Made by a program: the position numbers and the translations under genes. Positions 44,795 to 53,790 of a stretch of DNA of 64,000 bases are shown here, piece by piece. How positions within the stretch are numbered: the stretch's first letter is position 1; every line of letters begins with the position of its first letter. Source of the DNA: Longimycelium tulufanense (GTDB taxonomy: Bacteria > Actinomycetota > Actinomycetes > Mycobacteriales > Pseudonocardiaceae); contig NZ_BMMK01000015.1 in NCBI RefSeq assembly GCF_014645795.1, forward strand, positions 1 through 64,000. The letters run 5' to 3'. Below the pieces are notes generated by a model. That model had not been told where the DNA came from and searched no databases. It saw only the letters and a list, made by a program, of their open reading frames with translations.

Positions 44795-44919
44795 AGCCGA
44801 ACGGACGCCCACCGGAGAGCGAACCAGAGAATACTGGTGCCTTCCGTGCCAAACGCTGCCGTCTCGGGCCCGGCCCTACCGAGTCCGCTACGTCCATCGG
44901 GGTTGCTATCCCCTGGTGA
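44791..44919 (+). CDS. Candidate 42-residue mini-ORF
   Basis: GTG 44791 overlaps the previous stop by 4 nt. The peptide ends GPGPTESATSIGVAIPW, a hydrophobic Ser/Thr-containing tail after a basic, charged start with one Cys (AKRCRL). Leader-plus-core layout is suggestive of a RiPP precursor, and the LanKC cluster lies 0.6 kb away on the other strand. Third-position G/C is about two thirds, lower than real genes here. Weak support. Confidence 0.3.
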   Translation: MKPNGRPPESEPENTGAFRAKRCRLGPGPTESATSIGVAIPW

Positions 44920-44996
44920 TCGCTTCTCCGCGGCATCGGATCCGACAGCGGTTCGACATAGTCGCGGCAACGGTGAGTCCCGGCTGTGGTGAGGGA

Positions 44997-45476
44997 TCAA
45001 GCACCCCTGCCACCGATCACGAGAACTGCGCCGAGAGCCACCAGCAGCATCACCTTGAGCGTTTCCAGCAACACGTACCAAAGATGCAGCCGCGAAGGCG
45101 GCGGCGGGTCTTCGGCCTGCCAACGCTGCGCACGCGCGTCGAGCGCGGGCCGCAGCCATGCAACCTGGGCCAGCAACACCACGGACACCAGCACCTGGAA
45201 GATCATGACCCGCGCGGAAACCAGAGGGGATGGGCCAACCGTAGCCACCGGCTCCAGCAGCACGGCGACCGCAGGCACCACCCACAGCAGCATCGCACAG
45301 CCCATCTCCACCCGGTTGAGCGCACGGAAGACAATCCGCCCGATGCCCAGCCCGAGAGCCCGGGTCACCCCCGGAGCACGAAACTTGAGCGGGGCCTCCA
45401 CGAAGGAAATGCCCAACACCAAGCCCAGCCAGACGAACGGTAACCCGGTCTGGACGGTCACCAGCACGGCTTGCAC
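44997..45476 (-). CDS. Conserved membrane protein, DUF4149/TMEM205-like
   Basis: A 159-residue protein with four hydrophobic helices (about 10-28, 55-78, 83-105, 135-155). The conserved segment FVEAPLKFRAPGVTRALG and IGRIVFRALNRVE recur in unnamed actinobacterial membrane proteins. GTG at 45476 with GGGGG upstream; the long open frame beyond is not protein-like. Function unknown. It may be a single-gene unit, convergent with the mini-ORFs. Confidence 0.75.
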   Translation of the reverse strand: MQAVLVTVQTGLPFVWLGLVLGISFVEAPLKFRAPGVTRALGLGIGRIVFRALNRVEMGCAMLLWVVPAVAVLLEPVATVGPSPLVSARVMIFQVLVSVVLLAQVAWLRPALDARAQRWQAEDPPPPSRLHLWYVLLETLKVMLLVALGAVLVIGGRGA

Positions 45477-46113
45477 CCAGCCCCCATTCCGCGGCCCACA
45501 CCCGACGCACCCGCGGGGCACACCCCACATCGGTCCTGCGGCCAGCCCGCACCTGTGGCGACGAAACGCCGCTGTCCACCCATCGGCTACCACTACCATC
45601 CTGGTCGCGGCCGGCGGCCGCGCCAGGGAATTTGGTCCCGAGATGCACGGACCTAGGGCAGGGGCAACGAGGTCCCGTGCGACCCCATACCGGACCATCG
45701 CCGCATACGACGAACCGGTGACCCGAGGCCCGCGACGTCGACGGTCGTGGCCGGGCAGCAACAGGCCACGGCGACCATCCCGTGACTCCCAAGATGGTGC
45801 TGACCAGTACGAAGCAACCGGCGAACAGCCGCGATGGCCAACCATGTGCTGCCACCAGCGCCCGCGGGGACGAGAGAGCAACCCACCCCCTTCCGGCGTA
45901 ATACAACATTGATGCGACGAACTGAGCGAGGTCCGGGAGGGCTGGCGCGTACAGAACACGGGAGCCCGGGAACGAGATGAACGGCCCCGTTGGCGTGAAA
46001 CCGGCCCGCCGGTCTGTCGACCGCGAAGCGCCGCGGACCCGCCTCGTGCTCCCGGGGAAGCTCCTCCCCGCAGCGGCCCGGCGCCCGATACCGGCGCGCT
46101 CCCGCTGCCCGCG
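45477..46113. other. Region without a recognised gene
   Basis: About 640 bases; frames are open in both directions by GC bias only. No strong repeat. It should contain the promoter of the membrane protein at 45476. Confidence 0.45.
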
Positions 46114-46155
46114 CGGACGGCGCCCCTGCTTGCAGGGGAGCGGGGGCACCGTCCG
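46114..46155 (-). terminator. Double-stem hairpin after the oxidoreductase-like gene
   Basis: An outer CGGACGG/CCGTCCG pairing (46114-46120 with 46149-46155) encloses a perfect CCCCTGC-TT-GCAGGGG stem (46123-46138). It lies 13 bases past the minus-strand stop at 46168 and fits a terminator. Confidence 0.65.
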
Positions 46156-46167
46156 TGGCATGGCGAT

Positions 46168-46983
46168 CTACCCGCCTTCGAGAGGGGGAGCCGGCCGCAG
46201 GACTGTGTCGTCCCTCCGTGGGCCAGCCACCCGCGCGTCACCGGTATGCCAGGCCGGGCCGGTGTCCCAGACGGCAAGGACTCCGGCGGTCGCGGGTGCC
46301 AACACGGTGGGCAGCGCTGGAGCGTCCAAAGTGCGCGCCACCTCATACATCTCCGGCGCCGACTGCCAGGCACGTTTGGCCAGCGTCGGCCGACAGTCCG
46401 GGTCGGCCAGCGAGCTCGGCAGGCGCAGCGCCTCGGTGAGTAGGGCTTCGGTGACACCGTGGCGGTCGGCCAGGGCCTGCACCGCCGCCGCCAACGCACG
46501 GCTCGCGGTCTCGTAGGAGGCGAACGCCATCAGCAACACGCCCGCCCACCCGAGCTGTTCACCCAACCGCGCCCGCTCGACGCGGCTCCCGTCAACCAGC
46601 CGCGCCACCGACCGCACCGCAAGCCGAGGGCCGGACAGAAAGAGCCGAGCGGTACCCAACCCTTCGGCAAGAAGACCGATGACCGCGGCGTCCACCACCG
46701 TGGCACCGGCCGCGGACAGCATGGCCGCGAGCAGCCGCGCCCGCCCCGGGCTGGGCGGGCCGGCGTCGACGCAGATGCCCGCGAACCCGTGCGTGGCGAT
46801 CCGACGCGCCACCGTCTCGACGCCCGCCGGCGGACCCAGTGACACCGCGATCCCCACGCGGCACAACGCGGTGGGCAGGTCCACGACGGGAAACCCGGCC
46901 GCCAGCACCGCGCGCCGGCCGGCCTCACCCGCAGGCCAGCACGGCACGGTACGCCCGGGCCGTAGCACCACCACGGCGTTCAT
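46168..46983 (-). CDS. Dehydrogenase-like protein with DUF1932 C-terminal domain
   Basis: A 271-residue protein. The C-terminal half (LGWAGVLLMAFASYETAS, then ADRHGVTEALLTEALRL) follows the DUF1932 / 6-phosphogluconate-dehydrogenase-like domain. The N-terminal half keeps Rossmann strands (GIAVSLGPPAG, GICVDAGPPSPG, ATVVDAAVIGLL) but lacks the first strand with the GxGxxG dinucleotide loop. The ATG overlaps the regulator's stop as ATGA, so the missing loop is not a start-site error. NAD(P) use is therefore doubtful. Coupled to the TPR regulator. Confidence 0.7.
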   Translation of the reverse strand: MNAVVVLRPGRTVPCWPAGEAGRRAVLAAGFPVVDLPTALCRVGIAVSLGPPAGVETVARRIATHGFAGICVDAGPPSPGRARLLAAMLSAAGATVVDAAVIGLLAEGLGTARLFLSGPRLAVRSVARLVDGSRVERARLGEQLGWAGVLLMAFASYETASRALAAAVQALADRHGVTEALLTEALRLPSSLADPDCRPTLAKRAWQSAPEMYEVARTLDAPALPTVLAPATAGVLAVWDTGPAWHTGDARVAGPRRDDTVLRPAPPLEGG

Positions 46984-48332
46984 CCGGCGACGCCGGGAAG
47001 GGCGGGAACGGTTGGTGCGCCACAGAAACTCATGATCTCGTCCCACAGGTCCATTGCCAGCGCGGAGGTCTGGTAGTGCGGTCGGCGCAGCGCGTTGGCC
47101 ACCTGCCGCAGCCGGCGATGCACGCTGTCGGTGCGGCGCCGGGCCGACACCTGCAACACCTCGTGCACCTCGTCGGCGGCACCCTCCAGGTCCTGCCGGC
47201 CCAGCCGGGCCGCGGCCAGGTCCAGCCGAGCCAGGCACAACTCACCGAGCCGCCGCCGCTCCGGCGGCTCGGCGTGGTAGAGCTCAACCGCCTCGAGCGC
47301 GTGCCGCTCAGCCGACACCAGATCGGGCGCCCCGCCCAGCCACAGCCGGGCGGTTGCGGCGTAGAAGATCTGCTTCGCCACCGGGAAGGCGAGCATGCCA
47401 CCCGGGTCGTCCTCGCCGGCCACCTCGTTACGGGCCTGCTCGGCCCGACGCAACGCGCCCTCGGTGGCCCGCCGGTCCCGCAGCCGGCCCTGCGCCCTGG
47501 CCTCAATCGCCGCGAGCCGCACCCGCGCCGTGCCGGCCTCGGGCACGTAACGCCACCCGTCCGCGGCAAGGTCCACCGCGGTCCGCGGCCGGTCGTCCCA
47601 GTACGTGATCAGCGCCTGCGTGCCGCGGACCCACGCCCGCAACGTGTTGCTGCCGGCCAGTTCGGCACACAGGAACGCGGTACGCGCCTGGGTCTCGGCC
47701 GCAGCCAGCCAACCCAGGTCGAACGAGGCGTTCGCCAGCACACCGCACAACACGCCCGCCACCAGGTACAGCTCCCGGGTCTGGTTCGGATGCTGCCGCC
47801 CCTCCAACAACTCGAACACCCGGTCGCGCAACTCCCGCAACTCCAGAAAAACCGGATACACCGGGCGGTTGGGATAGGTCGCCACGATGCGCGCCGCATC
47901 GGCGCGGAACTGCTCCAGGGTGTGCGGGCCCACGTTGGTCTGCTCGGCGAACTGCCCGAACCGGGCGGACTCGGTGGCTGCCATCGCGATCTCCCTCTCC
48001 AACGACCTCGCTGTCGCCTCCTCCGGCGGACCGTCCTGGTGGCCGACGACCGGCTCCCGGGCACCGACGACCGGGTCGAGCCGCGGCGGGCCGAACAGCT
48101 CCTCGGCCGGCTCGGCGAACATGTGCTCCAGCACCCGGCACGTCGCCGGGTGCGGCAACCCGCCGAGCCGGCCGGCCAGCCACCGGCTCGCGTGTCGCTC
48201 CGAGACCGCCATGGTGCGGCCGATCTGTTGCGAGGCCGCCCGGAACTCGGCACAGAACTCCTGTGTGGTCAACCGGCGTTGGCGGACCAGCTGCTCGACT
48301 CTGGTGCGGGGAACGGGACTGGGGCCGGCCAC
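46980..48332 (-). CDS. XRE-like regulator with TPR-type C-terminal region
   Basis: A 450-residue protein of a class common in actinomycetes. The N-terminal 70 residues carry a helix-turn-helix (TTQEFCAEFRAASQQIGRTM, then SERHASRWLAGR). From about residue 120 to the end it is all helical, with repeated Ala/Leu/Arg-rich helix pairs typical of TPR repeats, for ligand or peptide sensing. GTG at 48332 with GAGGGGG upstream. Its stop overlaps the next gene by 4 nt. The divergent promoter carries the repeats at 48421-48450. Confidence 0.8.
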   Translation of the reverse strand: MAGPSPVPRTRVEQLVRQRRLTTQEFCAEFRAASQQIGRTMAVSERHASRWLAGRLGGLPHPATCRVLEHMFAEPAEELFGPPRLDPVVGAREPVVGHQDGPPEEATARSLEREIAMAATESARFGQFAEQTNVGPHTLEQFRADAARIVATYPNRPVYPVFLELRELRDRVFELLEGRQHPNQTRELYLVAGVLCGVLANASFDLGWLAAAETQARTAFLCAELAGSNTLRAWVRGTQALITYWDDRPRTAVDLAADGWRYVPEAGTARVRLAAIEARAQGRLRDRRATEGALRRAEQARNEVAGEDDPGGMLAFPVAKQIFYAATARLWLGGAPDLVSAERHALEAVELYHAEPPERRRLGELCLARLDLAAARLGRQDLEGAADEVHEVLQVSARRRTDSVHRRLRQVANALRRPHYQTSALAMDLWDEIMSFCGAPTVPALPGVAG

Positions 48333-48420
48333 GGCTGCACCCCCTCGTCGGGACGCTCGCGGAGTCGGGTTCGCGCCAACAGTACGAATCGACCAGATCT
48401 TTACCAGCGTGCTAACGGAG

Positions 48421-48450
48421 GATGTCCGGACGATGTCCGGCAGATGTCCG
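48421..48450. promoter_or_regulatory. Three GATGTCC heptamers at an 11-bp period (SARP-like operator)
   Basis: GATGTCCG starts at 48421, 48432 and 48443. The repeats are exact over 8 bases, with 3-4 bases between. Heptamers spaced by one helix turn are the binding layout of SARP/OmpR-type activators. The site lies in the 213-base gap between the divergent regulator (48332) and the gene at 48546. Confidence 0.65.
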
Positions 48451-48545
48451 TGATCGTCGACGCGCTGTCGCCGGTGCCGGTCCCACAGTTCTAGACGCGT
48501 CCGGCCCGCCGCCAAGGGCTTTGCCGGACCGGGGAGGTGGGCACG

Positions 48546-49646
48546 GTGCGAACGCGCGAAATGGCACCGACGAACGAGGTCGAATGGCAGGTACGGGACA
48601 TCCGCTGCCGTCGGGGCGGACCGCAGCGGTTGCCGGTGGAACACGCACCCCTGGGCCGGGCGCTGCGTTACCGGCGCAGCGCCGGCCAGTCACCGCCTCC
48701 GGGATGCCTGCCGTTGGTGCGGGCCCGCGGTTGGCTCGCCGATCTCGGCCAGGGCGGGCTGGCGGAGCTGTTACTCGGGTTGGCGGCCGTGGCCGCCCTG
48801 CACGAGATCACTCCGAACCTCCGGCTGCACTACAGCGGACGCCGGGCGCGACTGATGGGCAGATGCGCGCTCCCGGTGACCGCAACCGAGGCGTGGGGCC
48901 CGCACATCGTGCGGACCGAGAGCCGGTCACCGGTCCGGTTCCGGATCAACGCCGAGGAACCACCCGCCTGGCTCGACCACGTGGCACCCGGGGTGGTCGA
49001 GGTGCACTCGGCGTTGCCGATGCGGCATTACCTCGCCATGGAACAGTCCTTGGGTGCCCGGCTGTCCCGGGACCACACGCCCGCCCCGCTGTTCCCCTCG
49101 GGTGTGACCACGATCCCCTGGCACGTAGTGTTCGTGATCTCGCAGGCCGACCCGGCCTACCGCGACTACCGCCCCGCGGATTTCGCCGCGGTCGCCAGCG
49201 AGCTGATGCGCACCCGCAGTGCCCCGTGGCGCTTCACGGTGGTCCTGCCCCGCACCTACCGGTCCGTCCCCGGCTTCGACGAGCTGCCCGTGACCCTGGT
49301 GCACGCCCCCGACCCGGCGGAATGCGTGGACCTGTTCGCGGCTGCTGAGCTGGTCATCGGTACGGACCACGGGCTGACCCAGCTCGCCGGGCTGACCGCT
49401 CGAGCCGACGGCAGCGGGCCGCACGTCGTGGGACTCTACGCCCGGCGGCCCCACACCAAGTGGACAACCGGCTCCCCACGACACCACGCCGTGGCGACCC
49501 GATTCGCGCAGATGCTGTCCCTGGCCGACCGGTCGCCGGCCCGGGACGAGCTGGACGAGCGCTGCTGGGGTGGAGCGGCCGACCTGTGTACCGTGCCCCG
49601 CTCCCTCGTGGCCGACTTTGCCGCGCGCTGCGCTGGTTGGTGGTAA
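48546..49646 (+). CDS. Glycosyltransferase-like protein (GT9/GT-B-like fold)
   Basis: A 366-residue cytoplasmic protein. GTG at 48546 has GGGGAGG 8 nt upstream. The layout is two-domain, with a mid-protein PWHVVFVISQADPAYRDY hinge and a C-terminal ELVIGTDHGLTQLAGLTAR segment. That segment matches the nucleotide-sugar site of GT9 (heptosyltransferase-like) proteins, where the usual form is (V/I)(S/T)xDxGxxHLA. Actinomycetes lack LPS, so a heptose/LPS role is not implied; natural-product glycosylation is a guess. Divergent from the TPR regulator and probably controlled through the shared repeats. Confidence 0.6.
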   Translation: MRTREMAPTNEVEWQVRDIRCRRGGPQRLPVEHAPLGRALRYRRSAGQSPPPGCLPLVRARGWLADLGQGGLAELLLGLAAVAALHEITPNLRLHYSGRRARLMGRCALPVTATEAWGPHIVRTESRSPVRFRINAEEPPAWLDHVAPGVVEVHSALPMRHYLAMEQSLGARLSRDHTPAPLFPSGVTTIPWHVVFVISQADPAYRDYRPADFAAVASELMRTRSAPWRFTVVLPRTYRSVPGFDELPVTLVHAPDPAECVDLFAAAELVIGTDHGLTQLAGLTARADGSGPHVVGLYARRPHTKWTTGSPRHHAVATRFAQMLSLADRSPARDELDERCWGGAADLCTVPRSLVADFAARCAGWW

Positions 49647-50259
49647 CCCGGATCCGCCATCCTGCCCGCTGCCGGAAGAATGTCGATCGTCCGTCTCCGT
49701 TGGGACCAGCACGTCCGCCAGACCGGTTCGGTGTCGTCCGACTGTGTGGCAGCGGCGAGCCGTCGCCCCCAGGAATTCCGGACGATGTCGTGATCGGACA
49801 CACGGCATGGACCCGAAGAGGGCTTCGGGTCTTGCCCACCGAGCCTTTGTCACCGTCCATCGAACCTTGTGACGAGGGCGAGAAACCCACCGCATGCCTG
49901 TGCCTGCCGCGAGTTTTGGGCTCAGTGCCAGGCCGGGGAGGGCAACCAGCCTCGTCCACCTCGCTGGCAGGCCGCCATATCCGGGCGCCGATCATGGTCC
50001 CAGGCGTTTCCGCAGCAGACCTGTGGCGTCGCCACCTCCGGGTCCGGCCAGGTGATCATTGCGTCCTCATTGCCCGCGGATTGCCGAAAAATTCACGGTG
50101 AAATAGGTCTCTCACCGTAGATCCGGGTTGGGAAACGATCCAGGTCGCTCGTATCGTTGGACTCGGCTGGACAGCGTCGCCAGCTGTCACACGGTCCTCC
50201 CCTCTTCGACATATTTCGAAAACTTCCTCCGACGTGTCGCGCGCTGTGAAGGGACAGCC
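49647..50259. other. Region between the GT-like and MFS genes
   Basis: About 610 bases with no recognised gene. A 7-bp stem ACGGTGA/TCACCGT (50095-50118) lies 140 bases before the MFS start. The MFS promoter is not obvious. Confidence 0.5.
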
Positions 50260-51456
50260 ATGCCTGCTGACCGCCGTCCCGGGACCGCCGCCACCTCCGG
50301 CCCGGTCCCGCGCCCCGCCCCCACCGCGACCGCCCGGCGGCGCCGGCTCGCCTTCCTCGCGGTGGCGGGTGGTTTCCTCGCCCTGGGAGTGGGTTTCGGC
50401 AACTGGGCCGTCCGCGTCCCCGACGTCGCCCACCGGCTCGGGCTCGACCACGCGGAGCTGGGCACCCTGCTGCTGATGCTGGCCGTCGGCTCGCTGCCCG
50501 GCATGTCGCTGGCCGGCGCGCTGGCGGCCCGGCTCGACGCCGCCGTGCTCGCCATCGGCTGCCTCGGCCTGTTCGCCGTCAGCATCGCCATCCCGCCGTG
50601 GGCCGATGGCGCCGGTTCGCTCGGGTTGGCCCTGTTCCTGCTGGGCGCGGCCAACGGCGCGTTGGGCGTCGTGCTCAACGGACAGGCCGCCCTGCTGGAG
50701 CGTGTCCTGGGCCGGCCGGTGCTGTCCACCTGCCACGCGGTGTTCAGCCTGGGCGCCTTCGCTGGCTCCCTCACCGGCAGCACGATCGCCAATGCCGGTC
50801 TCCCGGTGCACTGGCACCTGGTCGGCGTCGCGGTTGTCCTCCTCGCCCTGACCGTCGGGTTCGCCCCGCACTTCGTGCGCAACCCGCCCGCACCCGGTGC
50901 CCGGCCCTTCGCCCGACCCAACCGCACTCTGGTCGCGTTCGGCGTCCTCGCTTTCGCCGTGCTGCTGGGGGAGGGAGCCGCGACCGACTGGAGTGCGGTC
51001 TACCTCCGCGACGTCCTCCACGCCAGCCCCGGGACCGCCGGCCTGGCCTATGCCAGCTTCGCGCTGACCATGGCCGGGGGCCGGTTCGCCGGTGACTGGC
51101 TGGCCGGGCGGTTCGGCCAGTCCCCGGTGGTGCGGGTGGCCGGCGTGGTCGCCTCCGCCGGCGTCCTGGTCACGCTGCTCGCGCCGACCGCGGCGGTGGG
51201 GATCGTGGGGTTCGGGCTGCTCGGCGCGGGAGCCTCGGTGGTGTTCCCCCAGGTGATGGCCTCGGTCGCCCGCCGGTTCCACGCGCCGGCCGCAGCGATC
51301 TCCGCCGTGTCCAGCGTGGGCTACCTGGGTTTCCTGCTCGGACCGGCGTTGATCGGCTACGTCTCCCACGCGCTCAACCTGCGCGTGGGCCTCGTTGTCG
51401 TGCTCGCCTGCGCGGTGGCCATCGTCGGTCTCTCCGGCCGGCTGCGCGCCGCCTGA
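50260..51456 (+). CDS. MFS transporter, YbjJ/FucP-like group
   Basis: A 398-residue, 12-helix transporter. ATG at 50260 has GAAGGGA upstream; the longer frame is not protein-like. The first helix (FLAVAGGFLALGVGFGNWAV) and the loop RVPDVAHRLGLDHAELGTLL are typical of the YbjJ-like group, in which the start of the second cytoplasmic loop is AARLDAA rather than a full motif A. Later GRFAGDWLAGRFG is the motif-A copy of the second half. Substrate unknown. Ends at a strong bidirectional terminator. Confidence 0.88.
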   Translation: MPADRRPGTAATSGPVPRPAPTATARRRRLAFLAVAGGFLALGVGFGNWAVRVPDVAHRLGLDHAELGTLLLMLAVGSLPGMSLAGALAARLDAAVLAIGCLGLFAVSIAIPPWADGAGSLGLALFLLGAANGALGVVLNGQAALLERVLGRPVLSTCHAVFSLGAFAGSLTGSTIANAGLPVHWHLVGVAVVLLALTVGFAPHFVRNPPAPGARPFARPNRTLVAFGVLAFAVLLGEGAATDWSAVYLRDVLHASPGTAGLAYASFALTMAGGRFAGDWLAGRFGQSPVVRVAGVVASAGVLVTLLAPTAAVGIVGFGLLGAGASVVFPQVMASVARRFHAPAAAISAVSSVGYLGFLLGPALIGYVSHALNLRVGLVVVLACAVAIVGLSGRLRAA

Positions 51457-51532
51457 GCCCAGCACGCCGAGGTCCGGTCGGGCAGGCCGAGCAACCGTTC
51501 CGGCTTCGCCGGATGCCGATGTGACAGGGAAA

Positions 51533-51575
51533 CGTCGGCTGTCCCGAAACCAGGGAGGTCTCGGGACAGCCGACG
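51533..51575. terminator. Bidirectional terminator, 15-bp perfect stem
   Basis: CGTCGGCTGTCCCGA (51533-51547) and TCGGGACAGCCGACG (51561-51575) are exact complements with a 13-nt loop. It lies between two convergent stops (51456 and 51586) and can close both. Confidence 0.88.
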
Positions 51576-51585
51576 CCGGTGTCGC

Positions 51586-52620
51586 TCAGTTGACCTGAGC
51601 GTTGACGTCCCGGACCTGGGTGTCCTTCTGGGCGGGGGTGAGCCGGGCCCCGTTACGCCGGCGGGCCACGGCCTCCCCGGGCTCGAGCAGGCCGAGCTGC
51701 GCGGCAAGCACCCCGGCCTGGAACCGGCTGCGGGCCCCCAGCACGTCCATCAACGCACGCACGTGCCGTTGCGTCGTCCGTAGCCCGATCCCCAACTGCG
51801 ACGCGATGTTGCGGTCGGTCATCCCCGTCGCGAGCAAGGCCAGCACCCGGCGTCTCAGGCTCGGATCGGCACCGCCCCGGTCGGGCAGGCTCACCAGCGG
51901 CGTGGCCTGCCGCCAGCACGCCTCGAACAGGTTGGCCAGCAACGAGACGAGAGTGGGCACCCGCACCAGCAACGCATCCGGCGGATCACCCTTGGTGGTC
52001 GCCGGCAGCAACGCCCACTGCCGGTCCACCAACGCGAGCTTGGTGGGGATGTCGGGCAGGACCCGGATCAACTCGCCCCGGCGGCTGCGGTTGGCCAGCT
52101 CCGGCATGGTCTCGTCACAGACGCCGGACTCCTCGTGCACCGTCCGGTACACCACGCCCCCGCTGGGCGTCGCCCGGGCGGCCTGGTTGGCGGGCGTGCC
52201 CACGTAGGGCGGCTTGTCGAACTGCCAGACCTCGTAACGGGCGCAGCGCTGCAGGTGCGCCCAGCAGTCGGCGATCGCGGGCAGGCCACGGATCAATTGC
52301 ACGGGGGCCGGACCCTCCCGCCCCCGCGAGTAGGACGCGATGAGCCCGGGCAACAACGCGCGGGCTCGGGCCAACCCCTCCTGCAACGGGCCGAGGCATG
52401 CCTCCACGGCCGCCTCCGGCGGTACCGGCACCCACCGGTCGGGTCGGCGGGGGTCACGGGTCACCAGGCTACGGGCGTCCAACGACCGCAGCACCTCCTC
52501 TGTAGCCGCGCGATCACGGCGAGCCACCGCGGCCAGCTCGGCCGTCGTCAGCCCGGGTCGGGCGAGGACGAGCTCGTGGACCCGCTCCTCGTCCGCACTC
52601 AGTCCGAGGGCCTCCCACAC
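51586..52620 (-). CDS. TrmB-like / LuxR-type transcriptional regulator
   Basis: A 344-residue regulator. GTG at 52620 has AAGGAG 8 nt upstream, better than the longer frame. The N-terminus has a TrmB-like winged helix (DEERVHELVLARPGLTTAEL). The C-terminal 70 residues form a LuxR helix-turn-helix (RRVLALLATGMTDRNIASQL, then GIGLRTTQRHVRALMD). The middle is a PLD-like sensor domain often seen with these. It is divergent from the secreted serine protease and may control the two secreted peptidases, though such regulators also act elsewhere. Confidence 0.85.
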   Translation of the reverse strand: MWEALGLSADEERVHELVLARPGLTTAELAAVARRDRAATEEVLRSLDARSLVTRDPRRPDRWVPVPPEAAVEACLGPLQEGLARARALLPGLIASYSRGREGPAPVQLIRGLPAIADCWAHLQRCARYEVWQFDKPPYVGTPANQAARATPSGGVVYRTVHEESGVCDETMPELANRSRRGELIRVLPDIPTKLALVDRQWALLPATTKGDPPDALLVRVPTLVSLLANLFEACWRQATPLVSLPDRGGADPSLRRRVLALLATGMTDRNIASQLGIGLRTTQRHVRALMDVLGARSRFQAGVLAAQLGLLEPGEAVARRRNGARLTPAQKDTQVRDVNAQVN

Positions 52621-52827
52621 GTGGCGAACTCCTTGCCGCAGCGGCGAATCCGTCGTCCAGCACAGTCCTACCAGTGATCGGTTCCGCCGCAGTAGGGCCG
52701 TTCGACGGGAGCCGGTCAGGCGGCAATCCGCCAGCGACGACCGTCCGAGCGGGATCGGCTCTACAGTCCAGCGTCGAAGCCCAGCCGCCGCACCCCTGCA
52801 CGGATGTCCGCGACGAGGAGGCATTCC

Positions 52828-53688
52828 ATGGGCGGTACGAGCGGCGGCTGGCGGGCGGCCGCGTCACTGGCGGCCGTGGCTGCGTTCCTGCTGGGCGCGC
52901 CCGCGGCGGGCGCGGCCGGCGACCCCACCGACGACGCCACGCGGTACTGGACCACCGAACGGATGGCCGGGGCCGTTCCCGAACCCGCGCCACCCCACAC
53001 CGAACACGTCTCCGATCCCCCGGTCGACGCGAGCGTCGAGCCCACCGAAGTGGCCAGGCTGACCGCCGTCGCACGCCCGTACACCGACCCCGACAAGCGG
53101 GTCCACGGCAAGGTCTTCTACACCAAGAACGGCCGCAACAGCTGGTGCTCCGCCGCTGTGGCGACCGCGCCGAACAAGAGCCTGGTCTGGACGGCGGCAC
53201 ACTGTGTCGCCGGTGCCGGCAACGTCACCTTCGTCCCCGCCTACAACTCCGCCGGCAAGGGCGACGCACCCTACGGACGATGGTCCGCCCGCAGGGTGGC
53301 GACCAGTGGCAATGACCACGCGGTGGTCGTTGTCAACCGGCTGAACGGCCGGTTCCTGCAGGACGTGGTGGGCGCCAGCGGGATCCGTTTCAACGGGCCG
53401 GTCGACGGGCGCACCACGATCTGGGGCTACCCCGGCCAACGCGGCTGGACCGGGCGCGACCTGACCTACTGCCACCAGCCGGTCCGGGTCAACGGCGGCT
53501 CCGCGACCACCTCCTGCGCCACCCAGCCGGGCAGCAGCGGGGGTGGCTACGTGACCGGGGCGAGCTCCCCGACCGGGCTGGGCCAGCTCTGGGCCAACCA
53601 CACCGCGGGCGACGGCGTCAGCTACGCCCGCGGCTCGGTGTTCGGCGCCACCGCCAAGCGCCTCTACGACGCGAACGCGCGGTCGTAG
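52828..53688 (+). CDS. Secreted trypsin-like serine protease
   Basis: A 286-residue exported protease of the chymotrypsin fold. Residues 1-30 are a signal peptide. A pro-region extends to about residue 90. The triad is His125 (TAAHC), Asp163 (GNDHAV) and Ser237 (GSSGG); it resembles the V8/glutamyl-endopeptidase-like actinomycete secreted enzymes. Cys pairs at 107/126 and 215/230 could form disulfides. ATG at 52828 with GAGGAGG upstream. The aminopeptidase gene follows after 102 bases with its own ribosome site. Confidence 0.92.
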   Translation: MGGTSGGWRAAASLAAVAAFLLGAPAAGAAGDPTDDATRYWTTERMAGAVPEPAPPHTEHVSDPPVDASVEPTEVARLTAVARPYTDPDKRVHGKVFYTKNGRNSWCSAAVATAPNKSLVWTAAHCVAGAGNVTFVPAYNSAGKGDAPYGRWSARRVATSGNDHAVVVVNRLNGRFLQDVVGASGIRFNGPVDGRTTIWGYPGQRGWTGRDLTYCHQPVRVNGGSATTSCATQPGSSGGGYVTGASSPTGLGQLWANHTAGDGVSYARGSVFGATAKRLYDANARS

Positions 53689-53699
53689 ATCCCCGTGCT

Positions 53700-53744
53700 G
53701 CCGGTGCGGTCGGCGCACGGCGCGCTCCCGCCGGCCGCACCGGC
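53700..53744 (+). repeat. Hairpin between the two peptidase genes
   Basis: GCCGGTGCGG (53700-53709) and CCGCACCGGC (53735-53744) pair perfectly across a 25-nt loop. It may lower read-through or stabilise the upstream message. Confidence 0.5.
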
Positions 53745-53790
53745 GCCTCAGTCGTGCCGCCGCCACACCCCTGCGATCCGGAGGATCCAC

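Noticed and set aside
44997-46499. A single 500-residue gene across the DUF4149-like protein and beyond
   Set aside because: Only the last 159 residues look like protein; the front is Arg/Pro/Gly-rich GC noise and overlaps the oxidoreductase gene.
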